Shown one piece after another: positions 17,184 to 25,259 of a DNA stretch of 64,000 bases. This DNA is from Streptomyces sp. NBC_01244 (GTDB taxonomy: Bacteria; Actinomycetota; Actinomycetes; Streptomycetales; Streptomycetaceae), in assembly GCF_035987325.1 (NCBI RefSeq), contig NZ_CP108488.1, forward strand, positions 1,178,001 through 1,242,000. The letters run 5' to 3'. The position numbers and the translations under genes were made by a program. How positions within the stretch are numbered: position 1 is the stretch's first letter; every line of letters begins with the position of its first letter. The notes below the pieces were generated by a model. It did not search any database and had not been told where the DNA came from. It saw only the letters and a program-made list of their open reading frames with translations.

Positions 17184-18446
17184 CTACTTGTCGGCGACAG
17201 CGGTCTCGGCCTTCTTCTGCAGTTCGCCCAGCACCTTCGCCGGGTCGTTCACTGCCGTGCCGCCGCTCTTCTTGATCTCGGCGGAGACGGAGTCCCAAGT
17301 GGTGTCGCCCAGCGGGTAGAAGACCGCGTTCGGCAGCAGCGCGAAGAAGGGCTCCAGGTCCTTGTGCTTGCCGTTGGTGGTCATCTCCTGGAGCGTGTCC
17401 TTCGTGACCGGCATCAGGTTGTAGGTCTCGTCGAACTTCAGCGTGTTCTCCTTCGAGTACGCGAAGTCGAGGAACTTGCGGACCTCTTCCTTGTGGCCGC
17501 CGCTCTTGAAGGCCATAGTCCAGTCGGCGACGCCGAGGGTGGACTTCAACGCCCCCGCCTTGCCGGGGATGGGCGCGACACCGTAGTCGACCTTGCCGTC
17601 CTTCGACATCTGGATCAGGGAAGGGTGACCGTTGAGCATCCCGGTCTTGCCCGCCGCGAAGTCGGCGAACGCCGTCTTGCGGTCGGTGGTGGCGGGATTG
17701 GTGTAGGTCAGGCCGGGCTCGACGAGATTGGTCTTCAGCCAGGAGAAGGCCTCGATGTTGGCCTTGCTGTCGAGCGCATACTTGCCTGCCGCGTCGGTGT
17801 AGCCCCCGCCGTTGCCGAGTTCCCAGATCAGCGACTCGCCCTGGGCCTCCTCGGGACCGAGGGGCAGCGCGTAGGGCGTGACGCCCGGCACCTTGGCCTT
17901 GATCGCCTCGGCGGCGGCCTTGAGGTCGTCCCAGCTCTTGGGTGCCTCGGTGATGCCTGCCTGGGCGAACACGGCCTTGTTGTAGAAGAAGGCGCGCGCG
18001 GAGGCGACGAACGGGATGCCGTACTGCGTGCCATCGACCTCGCCGGCCATGGCGAAGCTGTCGATGACGTTCGCCCGGGTCTGCTCGGACAGGACCTCGT
18101 CCGCCTTGTACAGCAGGTCGTCCGCGACCTTGTCGGCGTAGCCGCCCGTCTGCAGGATGTCCGGCTCGTTGCCGCTCTGGATCATCGTCTTGACCTGGGC
18201 ATCGATGTCGTTCCAGTTGATCACCTGGACATCGACCTTGATCTTGGGATTGGCGGCGGTGAAGCGCTCCGCCACGTCCTTCCAGTAGACCGTCGAACTG
18301 TTCGACGCCTTGTCGCCATAGTCGGCGGCGACGAGCTTCAGCGTCACCTCACCGTCCGCCGAACCGCCCCCGCCATTTCCGGAGCCGCACGCCGTGAGGG
18401 TGAGCACACCGAGCGTGCAGGTCGCAACGAGCAGCCGCTTCTTCAT
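17184..18446 (-). CDS. Sugar ABC transporter solute-binding lipoprotein (family 1), first in operon
   Basis: 420 aa with lipobox TLTAC near residue 20 followed by a Gly/Ser linker. It starts VTLKLVAADYGDKASNSS and has WNDIDAQVKTMIQSGNEPDILQTGGYAD, GIPFVASARAFFYN and LPLGPEEAQGESLIWELGNGGGY. It is the first gene of the ABC operon. The shared opening (LVAADY) and the conserved LGPEEAQ motif show common descent with the second binding protein of the same operon. Confidence 0.9.
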   Translation of the reverse strand: MKKRLLVATCTLGVLTLTACGSGNGGGGSADGEVTLKLVAADYGDKASNSSTVYWKDVAERFTAANPKIKVDVQVINWNDIDAQVKTMIQSGNEPDILQTGGYADKVADDLLYKADEVLSEQTRANVIDSFAMAGEVDGTQYGIPFVASARAFFYNKAVFAQAGITEAPKSWDDLKAAAEAIKAKVPGVTPYALPLGPEEAQGESLIWELGNGGGYTDAAGKYALDSKANIEAFSWLKTNLVEPGLTYTNPATTDRKTAFADFAAGKTGMLNGHPSLIQMSKDGKVDYGVAPIPGKAGALKSTLGVADWTMAFKSGGHKEEVRKFLDFAYSKENTLKFDETYNLMPVTKDTLQEMTTNGKHKDLEPFFALLPNAVFYPLGDTTWDSVSAEIKKSGGTAVNDPAKVLGELQKKAETAVADK

Positions 18447-19132
18447 GATCAGTACCGCCTCTGTATCTGCCGGCTGTCGGAGCGACGCAACCGGGGAGTT
18501 GAACCAGCAGCAGACGCGAGACCTGCATAATTCTGGGTGCTGTCACGGGTTTTCACTCATTAACGAGCATCTGCTGCTGCCGCAGTAAACACGAACGCCA
18601 GTATCGACACCAAGAGTCGTTACGCGAACGATGCCAAATCCACCTGCGGTCAACGGGGTCCGTCCGCTTCGCACTGGCTCTTCCCAGTCAAGGACAGGGC
18701 GCACAGGGGAGCAATGAGGGCAGGTACCTACGGTGGCGCCGAATCCGTAGGTAGGCGCCGGCGGCATCGACGTGTTCACGGTCGCCGACCTGCGCCTCGG
18801 CCGGAATCCCGACTCCGCCGACAGCGGGCGCACAGGTCGGCGGCAGACCTCTGCGCCGTGCGCGCCTAGCGGGGTCCGACCGCGCGCAGGGAGCGCTGCG
18901 AGGGGGCCGACCATCGAGATCCGGCGGGCCACGTCGGCTTGACGTCGCGGGGCAACGGCGACTACGTCAGCCGGGCGGGGAGAGCGAGGAGGAGGAAGAG
19001 GAGAAGAAGGGGCGGCGACACCGGAGACCGGCGGTCCGGGCCCGCCGGGCACAACCGTCCCGCCTCCCGGCGTGGACCGGCTGTACTCCGTGCGTCCTTA
19101 CCGGCGCACGGAGGCTCGGCGACTACCAGCGC
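18447..19132. other. Intergenic region without a recognised gene
   Basis: No credible coding region. The part nearest 18446 (18460-18620) is relatively A/T-rich and should hold the promoter of the ABC operon. It contains CTCATTAA at 18556-18563 (TTAATGAG on the coding strand), an octamer also present upstream of the GH109 gene. The rest is GC-rich and shows only short frames I do not recognise. Confidence 0.5.
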
Positions 19133-19933
19133 TCAGACGGCGACGACCTCGATGCCAGCCTCGGTGAGCCGGGTCACCATGTCCGGGGCGATGCCGGAGT
19201 CGGTGACGACCACGTCGATCCGATCGAGGCTGCAGATCCGCGCGAAGGCACGCTTGCCCATCTTGGAGGAGTCTGTCGCCAGGATGACCTTGCGGGCGCG
19301 TTCGGCGAACAACCGGCTGATTCCGGCCTCGTCCTCGTGGTGCGTCATGACCCCCAACTGCGGGTCGATCCCGTCGACACCGAGCACCGCCACATCGAGC
19401 ACCACCTCGTTCAGCACCCCGGCCGTCAGCGGGCCCACCAACTCATAGGTCTGCGGTCGCGCCACACCACCGGTCACCACGATCTTGAACTGTGGCCGGA
19501 CCGCCAGCTCGCCGGCGATGTTCAAGGCATTGGTGACCACGGTGTACAAGGGGCCGGAGAGGCCGTCACCCGCTTCGGTCTGGCCTGCGCCGACCCGGAG
19601 GACGAGCGCGCGCGCCACTTCGGTCGTGGTCGTGCCGCCATTGAGGCCGATGACTTCTCCGACTCCCAGCATGTCGGCCACGGCTCCGGCGATCCGCTGC
19701 TTCTCGGAAGCCCGCCGGGAGGACTTGTACCGCAGGGGAAGCTCGTACGAGACACCGTGCGCGATAGCCCCGCCCCTGGTACGGACCAGCAACCGTTGTT
19801 CGGCGAGTTCGTCGAGGTCCCTGCGAATGGTGGCGGCCGACACCTCCACCGACGCGGCCGCCTCCTCCACGTCCAGCTTGCCTTCGACGGCCAGCAATTC
19901 GAGCAACTTGCTCCACCGCTCCTGCTTGGACAT
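19133..19933 (-). CDS. DeoR-family transcriptional repressor (copy 1)
   Basis: 266 aa from MSKQERWSKLLELLAVEG; longer upstream starts lack conservation with the paralogue. N-terminal DeoR winged helix (LDVEEAAASVEVSAATIRRDLDELAEQRLLVRTRGGA), then the sugar-phosphate sensor domain with LNGGTTTTEVARAL, TVVTNALNIAGEL and VLATDSSKMGKRAF-type motifs. DeoR proteins are usually inactivated by a phosphorylated sugar. It is divergent from the kinase/SIS/aldolase operon 291 nt away, the normal arrangement for its local repressor. A paralogue of equal length lies at 45017-45817. Confidence 0.9.
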   Translation of the reverse strand: MSKQERWSKLLELLAVEGKLDVEEAAASVEVSAATIRRDLDELAEQRLLVRTRGGAIAHGVSYELPLRYKSSRRASEKQRIAGAVADMLGVGEVIGLNGGTTTTEVARALVLRVGAGQTEAGDGLSGPLYTVVTNALNIAGELAVRPQFKIVVTGGVARPQTYELVGPLTAGVLNEVVLDVAVLGVDGIDPQLGVMTHHEDEAGISRLFAERARKVILATDSSKMGKRAFARICSLDRIDVVVTDSGIAPDMVTRLTEAGIEVVAV

Positions 19934-20224
19934 CCACCTCACCCTTCCGTGGCGCTGAGACTTCCGACCGCACACCCGGAGTCTCACGGCAGGCGTGGGG
20001 ACTCACAGCCGACGGGGGAAGCATGCGCGAAGTTGATCGTAGTACCGCCATGATCCGCGCACTGCGGAGACCAGCACTTTTCTGCACGTCGGACGAGTGT
20101 GAGGCACCCCTCTCTAGACCTCAAGGGTCCCGCAGCAGATACTTCGAACGCAAATATTGAAGGAATGCGCGTGATTTGCTTGCCATACACGCATGATCGC
20201 TCACACAGAATGGTTCGAAAAGTG

Positions 20225-21244
20225 ATGCACAGCTACGCCTCGCCCCCTTCGACCCCGGTGGTCGGAGCGGAAGCAGCCAGGTCCGGCCAAGGTCGCGACC
20301 CGGAGTGTGTGATCGCTCTCGACGTAGGAGGGACCGGCATGAAAGGCGCGGTCGTGGACCGCTCCGTCAAGCCCGTCGCGACACTGCACCTGCCGACGCC
20401 GCGCGCCGACGGACCGGAGGCGGTGGTCGACGCCATTGCCGGCGCCCTGCTCGCTCTGACGGACATGGCCGCAGAGCGCGGAGCGACGGTCCGCCACGCC
20501 GGTGTCGTGGTCCCCGGCATCGTGGACGAGGACCTGCAGAAGGCCGTCTGGTCGGCCAACATCGGCTGGCGCGACCTCCCACTCGGCGCCATTCTCGCTG
20601 CCCGAACCGGCCTGCGCGTGACGCTGGGTCACGATGTCCGGGCGGGCGGCGTGGGCGAGTGCGTCCTGGGCGCGGCACGCGGTGCGCAGAACGTGCTCTT
20701 CGTGGCAGTCGGAACCGGCATCGCCGCAGCCCTCGTCTGTGACGGCAGGCCCGTGCGGTCCGGCGGGTTCGCCGGCGAACTCGGCCATGTGGTGGTGCGC
20801 GCGGGCACCGCGTGCGCCTGCGGCGGGACCGGCTGCCTGGAGACCGTGGCCTCCGCGAGCGCCATCGCGACGGCGTACGGCGCCCGCACCGGACGTTCGG
20901 TCGCGGGCGCGGCCGACGTCGCCGCGCTGGTCGAGGCGGGTGACCGGGCGGCCCGGGCCGTCTGGAGCAGCGCCACAGAAGGCCTGGCGGAAGCACTTGC
21001 CGCCGTGACGACGCTAGTCGCCCCGGAACTGATCGTCCTGGGCGGAGGCCTGGCCGAAGCAGACCGGCTCCTGCTCGATCCCGTACGGGACGGCCTGACC
21101 GCACGACTCACCTTCCAGCGCGTCCCGCTACTCGTCCGGGCCGAGCTCGGGGACCGCGCGGGATGTCTGGGCGCCGGACTGATGGCATGGCAGGCGGCTG
21201 GCCACCGCATCCCCATCACCCTGACAGGAGCATCCAGTTCGTGA
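20225..21244 (+). CDS. ROK-family sugar kinase (amino-sugar kinase candidate)
   Basis: 339 aa from ATG in GTGATGCAC; upstream in-frame starts are possible. ATP-binding VIALDVGGTGMKGAVVD, a second motif FVAVGTGIAAAL, and the ROK zinc site GELGHVVVRAG followed by CACGGTGCLE (GH-x-CxCGxxGCxE). There is no N-terminal HTH, so it is a kinase rather than a regulator. Downstream genes make a tagatose-phosphate pathway, so GalNAc, galactosamine or galactose are reasonable substrates. First gene of the operon; its stop overlaps the next start (GTGA). Confidence 0.85.
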   Translation: MHSYASPPSTPVVGAEAARSGQGRDPECVIALDVGGTGMKGAVVDRSVKPVATLHLPTPRADGPEAVVDAIAGALLALTDMAAERGATVRHAGVVVPGIVDEDLQKAVWSANIGWRDLPLGAILAARTGLRVTLGHDVRAGGVGECVLGAARGAQNVLFVAVGTGIAAALVCDGRPVRSGGFAGELGHVVVRAGTACACGGTGCLETVASASAIATAYGARTGRSVAGAADVAALVEAGDRAARAVWSSATEGLAEALAAVTTLVAPELIVLGGGLAEADRLLLDPVRDGLTARLTFQRVPLLVRAELGDRAGCLGAGLMAWQAAGHRIPITLTGASSS

Positions 21245-22179
21245 TCATCACCGTTACTCTCAACGCCGCTCTCGACGTCACTTGGAACGTCCCCGCACTG
21301 CGGCCCCGGAGCTCCCACCGTGTCGACACGACGTACGAGCAGGCGGGCGGCAAGGGAATCAACGTAGCCCGGGTGCTCGCGTTCCTCGGGCACACGCCGG
21401 TCGCCACCGGGCTTGCGGGCGGTCCCACCGGGCGCGCCATACGCGACGGGCTGCGCTCCGCGGGCATTCACGACGCGTTCACGGCCGTGGAGGGTGACTC
21501 CCGGCGCACCCTGGCCGTGGTCTCGGGCGACGACGGCGACGCCACCGTTTTCAACGGGCTGGGCCCGACGGTGTCCCCGGCGGAGTGGACGACCTTCTCT
21601 CGGCACTACGCCTCGCTCGTCCGGGGCGCGAGCGTGGTGGTCCTGAGCGGCAGCACTCCTCCCGGTCTACCCGAAGACGCTTACGCCCAACTCATCCGCG
21701 GTGCGGCCGCGGAGGGGGCGATGACGGTGCTCGACACATCGGGCCCCGCCCTGTCGGCCGCCCTGGAAGCCGGGCCCGACGTAATCAAGCCCAATGCCGA
21801 GGAGCTCAAGGAGGTGACCGGGTGCGACGACCGCGCGGCGGCCGCCGCGGAGCTCCGCGCCCGCGGGGCCCGGGCGGTCGTGGTGTCGGCGGGTCCGGAC
21901 GGTCTGCTTGCCATCACGCCGGCGGGCACATGGCGCGCGGCTCCCGCCGAACGTCTCACGGGCAACCCGACCGGGGCCGGCGACGCCTGTGTCGCCGCCA
22001 TCGCGTCGGGCCTGGCGGCCTCCGCACGGTGGCCGGACATCCTGCGCGAGGCCGTGGCCCTCTCGGCTGCCGCCGTCCCGTGTGCCGTCGCCGGCGACAT
22101 CGACGCCTCCGTCTATCGCCGGCTCCGTCAAGTGGTCCGCGTGGAGGAGGGCGAACCTTCTACGCTTGAAACTGCTTGA
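21241..22179 (+). CDS. PfkB-family kinase, probable tagatose-6-phosphate kinase (LacC-like)
   Basis: 312 aa from the GTG that overlaps the ROK kinase stop. Opening VIITVTLNAALDVTW and the PfkB signatures GGKGINVARVLAFLG and NPTGAGDACVAAIASGL; the Asp in GAGD is the catalytic base. This subfamily covers 1-phosphofructokinase and tagatose-6-phosphate kinase. Next to an AgaS-like SIS protein and a class II aldolase, phosphorylation of tagatose-6-phosphate to the 1,6-bisphosphate is the best reading. A promoter for the following gene overlaps its 3' end. Confidence 0.83.
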   Translation: MIITVTLNAALDVTWNVPALRPRSSHRVDTTYEQAGGKGINVARVLAFLGHTPVATGLAGGPTGRAIRDGLRSAGIHDAFTAVEGDSRRTLAVVSGDDGDATVFNGLGPTVSPAEWTTFSRHYASLVRGASVVVLSGSTPPGLPEDAYAQLIRGAAAEGAMTVLDTSGPALSAALEAGPDVIKPNAEELKEVTGCDDRAAAAAELRARGARAVVVSAGPDGLLAITPAGTWRAAPAERLTGNPTGAGDACVAAIASGLAASARWPDILREAVALSAAAVPCAVAGDIDASVYRRLRQVVRVEEGEPSTLETA

Positions 22180-22204
22180 AACTAAGCTGTTCTGAGCATA
22201 TCTT
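22164..22204 (+). promoter_or_regulatory. Internal promoter with a tandem 10-bp repeat (putative DeoR operator)
   Basis: GCTTGAAACT occurs twice in direct tandem (22164-22173, 22174-22183). The second copy contains TTGAAA (22176-22181) as a -35, and TATCTT (22199-22204) follows at 17 nt as a -10. It overlaps the end of the PfkB gene and lies about 95 nt before the SIS gene start. Similar repeats with the same 10-bp period occur upstream of the GH109 gene. DeoR-type repressors often bind tandem repeats. Confidence 0.5.
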
Positions 22205-22300
22205 GGCAATATCAATGCTCCTAGAGAGCAAGCATCGAGTCGGACACTGCCGCGCGCGACGGCCCTCCTTCCCTCCCCTCCTTCGAGCCCAAGGAATCCC

Positions 22301-23251
22301 GTGACCACTGTCGAGACCTCCCGCACATCGCTCGAGATCGCATCCCAGCCGGACGCCTGGAGGCGTGCCGTCGCCTCCGTCCACTCCTACGCAGAGGTCT
22401 TGCCCCGGCGGGGCGAGCGCGTCGCGGTCATCGGCTGCGGCACCTCGTGGTTCATGGCCCTCGCCTACGCGCAGCTGCGGGAGAGCGGCGGTCACGGCGA
22501 GACCGACGCCTTCGCCGCGTCCGAGTTCCCGGCCGGCCGGACCTACGACCGCATCATCGCCATCACACGCTCCGGAACCACCACCGAAGTCCTCGACCTC
22601 CTGACGCGGGTCAAGGGCACGGTGGCCACCGGCGCGATCACCGCCGACCCCACAACCCCCGTCATGACGGCCGCCGATGCCGTCGCCGTGCTGGACTTCG
22701 CCGACGAGCAGTCCGTCGTCCAGACCAGATTCGCCACCACGGTCCTCGTCCTGCTGCGTGCCCACCTCGAAGCCGAGGGCGCGCTGCCGGCCGGTGTACG
22801 TCCGCTGGCCGACGCCATCGAGGACGCCGAGCGCGCAGTCGCGGAGCCGCTGGACCCCACGGTCTGCGGTGCCGAGCAGTTCACCTTCCTCGGAATCGGC
22901 TGGACCTACGGCCTCGCCCTCGAAGCGGGCCTCAAGATGCGCGAGGCCGCCGGTGCCTGGACCGAGGCGTACCCCGCCATGGAGTACCGCCACGGTCCCA
23001 TCAGCATCACCGGCCCCGGCCGCGTCGTCTGGCTGTTCGGCGCCGAACCGCTCGGGCTGGCCGATGACATCGCCGGCGTCGGGGGCATCTACTCCGAAGC
23101 GTCCGGTGACCGGGCCGGGGCCCTCGACCCGCTCGCGGACCTCATCCGGGCCCAGCGTCTCGCCGTTCACCTGGCCGAAGCACGCGGCTACGACCCCGAC
23201 CGCCCCCGCAACCTGACCCGTTCCGTGATCCTCACGTCTGCCGGCGCCTGA
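22301..23251 (+). CDS. SIS-domain protein, AgaS-like amino-sugar-phosphate isomerase/deaminase
   Basis: 316 aa, GTG start with AAGGA 5 nt upstream. Two SIS domains: the first with VIGCGTSWFMALAYAQLRES and ITRSGTTTEVLDLL (phosphosugar-binding Ser/Thr loop), the second with FLGIGWTYGLALEAGLKMREA followed by EYRHGPISI, the conserved Glu/His-Gly-Pro region. AgaS-type proteins convert galactosamine-6-phosphate to tagatose-6-phosphate with ammonia release. Kinase, PfkB and aldolase neighbours fit that step. No N-acetyl deacetylase is present here. Other aldose-ketose isomerase activities remain possible. Confidence 0.82.
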   Translation: MTTVETSRTSLEIASQPDAWRRAVASVHSYAEVLPRRGERVAVIGCGTSWFMALAYAQLRESGGHGETDAFAASEFPAGRTYDRIIAITRSGTTTEVLDLLTRVKGTVATGAITADPTTPVMTAADAVAVLDFADEQSVVQTRFATTVLVLLRAHLEAEGALPAGVRPLADAIEDAERAVAEPLDPTVCGAEQFTFLGIGWTYGLALEAGLKMREAAGAWTEAYPAMEYRHGPISITGPGRVVWLFGAEPLGLADDIAGVGGIYSEASGDRAGALDPLADLIRAQRLAVHLAEARGYDPDRPRNLTRSVILTSAGA

Positions 23252-23279
23252 GAACCGTCCCGTAACGCCGCCCCGGCAG

Positions 23280-23317
23280 GGCTGGTGATGTGGACACCCG
23301 TTCCCACATCACCAGCC
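23280..23317 (+). other. Intercistronic hairpin between SIS and aldolase genes
   Basis: A perfect 14-bp stem with a 10-nt loop lies in the 98-nt gap. It may attenuate read-through or stabilise mRNA ends, giving different doses of the two enzymes. Confidence 0.6.
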
Positions 23318-23349
23318 GTTCTTCCGTCACCGCTTCGTGGAGCACACAC

Positions 23350-24186
23350 ATGCCTCTGACCCCCACAGACGACATCATCCGGCCCGCGCGCACCGCCAAC
23401 ACGGGTGTCGGCGCCTTCAACGTCGTGCAGATCGAGCACGCCGAGGCGATCGTCACCGGAGCCGAACGCGCCGGGCTCCCCGTCATCCTGCAGATCAGCG
23501 AGAACACCGCCCGCTACCACGGCTCCCTCGCGCCGATCGCCGTAGCCTCCCTCGCCATCGCCGCTTCCGCCTCGGTCCCGGTGGCGGTGCACCTCGACCA
23601 CGCCGAGTCCATCGAGCTCGTTCACGAAGCCGTGAACCTCGGATTCACGTCGGTCATGTTCGACGCCTCCACCCTGCCGTACAGCGCGAACGTCGCCGCC
23701 ACTCGCACCGTGACGGACCACTGCCACCGGGCCGGCGTATGGGTCGAGGCGGAGCTCGGAGAAGTAGGTGGCAAGGACGGGGCCCATGCACCCGGCGTCC
23801 GGACGGACCCGGACGAGGCCCGCGCGTTCGCGGCGGCGACCGCCGTGGACGCCCTAGCCGTCGCTGTGGGCAGCTCGCACGCCATGCTCACCCGTAACGC
23901 CGAACTCGACCTCGGCCTCATAGGTCGGCTGAAGGACGTGCTCGACGTGCCGCTCGTGCTCCACGGCTCCTCGGGTGTCGACGACACGGACCTCGCGAAG
24001 GCCGTCGCGGCCGGGATGACCAAGGTGAACATCTCCACCCACCTCAACAAGCTGTTCACCCGCACAGTGCGCGAGCGGCTGGAGGCACTCCCCGATGTCG
24101 CCGACCCCCGCAAGTACCTGGGGCCGGCGCGCGACGCGGTGGCGGACGAAGTCGCCCGGCTGCTGAATGTGCTGGCAGGGCGCTGA
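23350..24186 (+). CDS. Class II ketose-bisphosphate aldolase (tagatose/fructose-bisphosphate type)
   Basis: 278 aa, ATG with GTGGAG 8 nt upstream. Zinc-aldolase motifs are clear: VAVHLDHAESIE (metal His), WVEAELGEVGGKDG, and PLVLHGSSGVDDTDLAKAV followed by GMTKVNISTHLNK (phosphate loop). It cleaves a ketose 1,6-bisphosphate to glyceraldehyde-3-phosphate and dihydroxyacetone phosphate. In context, tagatose-1,6-bisphosphate (AgaY/GatY-like) is the likely substrate. It is the last gene before a strong terminator. Confidence 0.87.
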   Translation: MPLTPTDDIIRPARTANTGVGAFNVVQIEHAEAIVTGAERAGLPVILQISENTARYHGSLAPIAVASLAIAASASVPVAVHLDHAESIELVHEAVNLGFTSVMFDASTLPYSANVAATRTVTDHCHRAGVWVEAELGEVGGKDGAHAPGVRTDPDEARAFAAATAVDALAVAVGSSHAMLTRNAELDLGLIGRLKDVLDVPLVLHGSSGVDDTDLAKAVAAGMTKVNISTHLNKLFTRTVRERLEALPDVADPRKYLGPARDAVADEVARLLNVLAGR

Positions 24187-24202
24187 CCGCGACGCGGAAC
24201 AT

Positions 24203-24236
24203 CGAGGGCCCGGCCACGGCGGTGGCCGGGCCCTCG
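24203..24236 (+). terminator. Terminator of the kinase/SIS/aldolase operon
   Basis: Perfect 15-bp GC stem with a 4-nt loop, starting 17 nt after the aldolase stop. Confidence 0.85.
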
Positions 24237-24414
24237 GCATGCCGTCCGGAGGGCATCGGCATCCGACCGGAGGACCCGCGCCATGGCGGGGCGTCGACCT
24301 TGGGCAGGAAGACGGCCCGCGGCCTCGCCGGTCAGGACGGGGGGGCGGCCGCGGGCCGCCGCTCAGGGGTGCTGCCGTCAGGCAGCGGGTGGAACGCCCG
24401 AAGGACGTTGCACG

Positions 24415-24924
24415 TCAGATCGCGCTGGTGAAGCGCCGCTCCGTCGGTGTCGAGGATCGAGGGCTGCCGGATCCCGGGGATCTTTGCTGTTCGATCCTCA
24501 GGTCGGCCCAGACGAGGTGGCCCGCATAGGAACGCGTGGCTCCCCAGGCCGCCGCCAGCATCGCCACGATGTCGAGCCCCCGGGCTGTCGTGCCCTTCAC
24601 CGCAGCGGTTGCCGGACCCGATCGGAGTTCCCACCCTTCGCCCCGGTCGCCCACCACGATGTGGACCGAGTGGCCACCGTCAGCGAGCAGCACCTGCCGC
24701 AGTGTGTGCCATACGGGTCGGCTGCCGTGACGCAGAGCGTTCGTCACCAGTTCCGAGTCGATGCGCACTGCGGCGTCGACCAGGCCCGGCATGCCCCATC
24801 CGCACAGCATCTCCCTGACCTGCCGGCTTGCCTGGACCACGGAGAGCGAGGGGCCTGCGGAGACCCGCCACAACGGAGCGGACCGAACGACCTGACGGTG
24901 GTCAGGAGCAAGAGGACGGTTCAT
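24415..24924 (-). CDS. HATPase_c ATP-binding protein (RsbW-like anti-sigma regulator)
   Basis: 169 aa from MNRPLAPDHRQVV. It has the GHKL N-box IDSELVTNALRHGS, then VVGDRGEGWELR and TARGLDIVAMLAAAWG. This is the small single-domain ATPase class that is abundant in Streptomyces, often an anti-sigma or serine kinase. It is monocistronic and convergent with the aldolase operon. Target unknown. Confidence 0.82.
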   Translation of the reverse strand: MNRPLAPDHRQVVRSAPLWRVSAGPSLSVVQASRQVREMLCGWGMPGLVDAAVRIDSELVTNALRHGSRPVWHTLRQVLLADGGHSVHIVVGDRGEGWELRSGPATAAVKGTTARGLDIVAMLAAAWGATRSYAGHLVWADLRIEQQRSPGSGSPRSSTPTERRFTSAI

Positions 24925-25157
24925 GACGACTCCCGTACGGTGAGGCCCCCCGTCCGAGCTTGAGCACGGACCGGACATGTCCAGGAAAGGTCCGGATCGC
25001 GAGCGGAACAATACGGGCCCCTCCCTATTCGGCGCGAGGGTTCCGTAGGTAGGAATGTGCGGGCGGACCCTAACGCGCTGTGACGACGAGGATCCGCAGG
25101 CAGGAGTGGTTGGGGAGACCCGGGTGCCGCCGGGGGACGGAGGCAGGACAGGCGTTT

Positions 25158-25199
25158 GGGTAGGCGGTGCCCCCACCCCCGTCGGGGCACCACCTACCC
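25158..25199. terminator. Distal hairpin between the ThuA/dehydrogenase and ATPase genes
   Basis: 16-bp arms with one mismatch and a 10-nt loop. It lies beyond a second hairpin (25214-25256) and may back up termination of the minus-strand gene that ends at 25260. Confidence 0.5.
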
Positions 25200-25213
25200 A
25201 GGGGAATCACACT

Positions 25214-25256
25214 CGGAGGGGAGGAGTGGGCCAGGCCGGCCCGCCCCTCCCCTCCG
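25214..25256 (-). terminator. Terminator of the second ThuA/dehydrogenase gene
   Basis: Long GC-rich inverted repeat (about 19-bp arms with small mismatches, 5-nt loop) immediately after the stop codon at 25260. Confidence 0.75.
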
Positions 25257-25259
25257 CTG

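Noticed and set aside
18543..19052. Possible 169-residue protein on the minus strand between the ABC operon and DeoR
   Set aside because: Composition is Pro/Arg-rich, no ribosome site or conserved motif is visible, and the frame covers the likely promoter region of the ABC operon.
20225..21244. ROK transcriptional regulator
   Set aside because: There is no N-terminal winged helix; the protein begins directly with the ATP-binding motif and is followed by metabolic genes in an operon.
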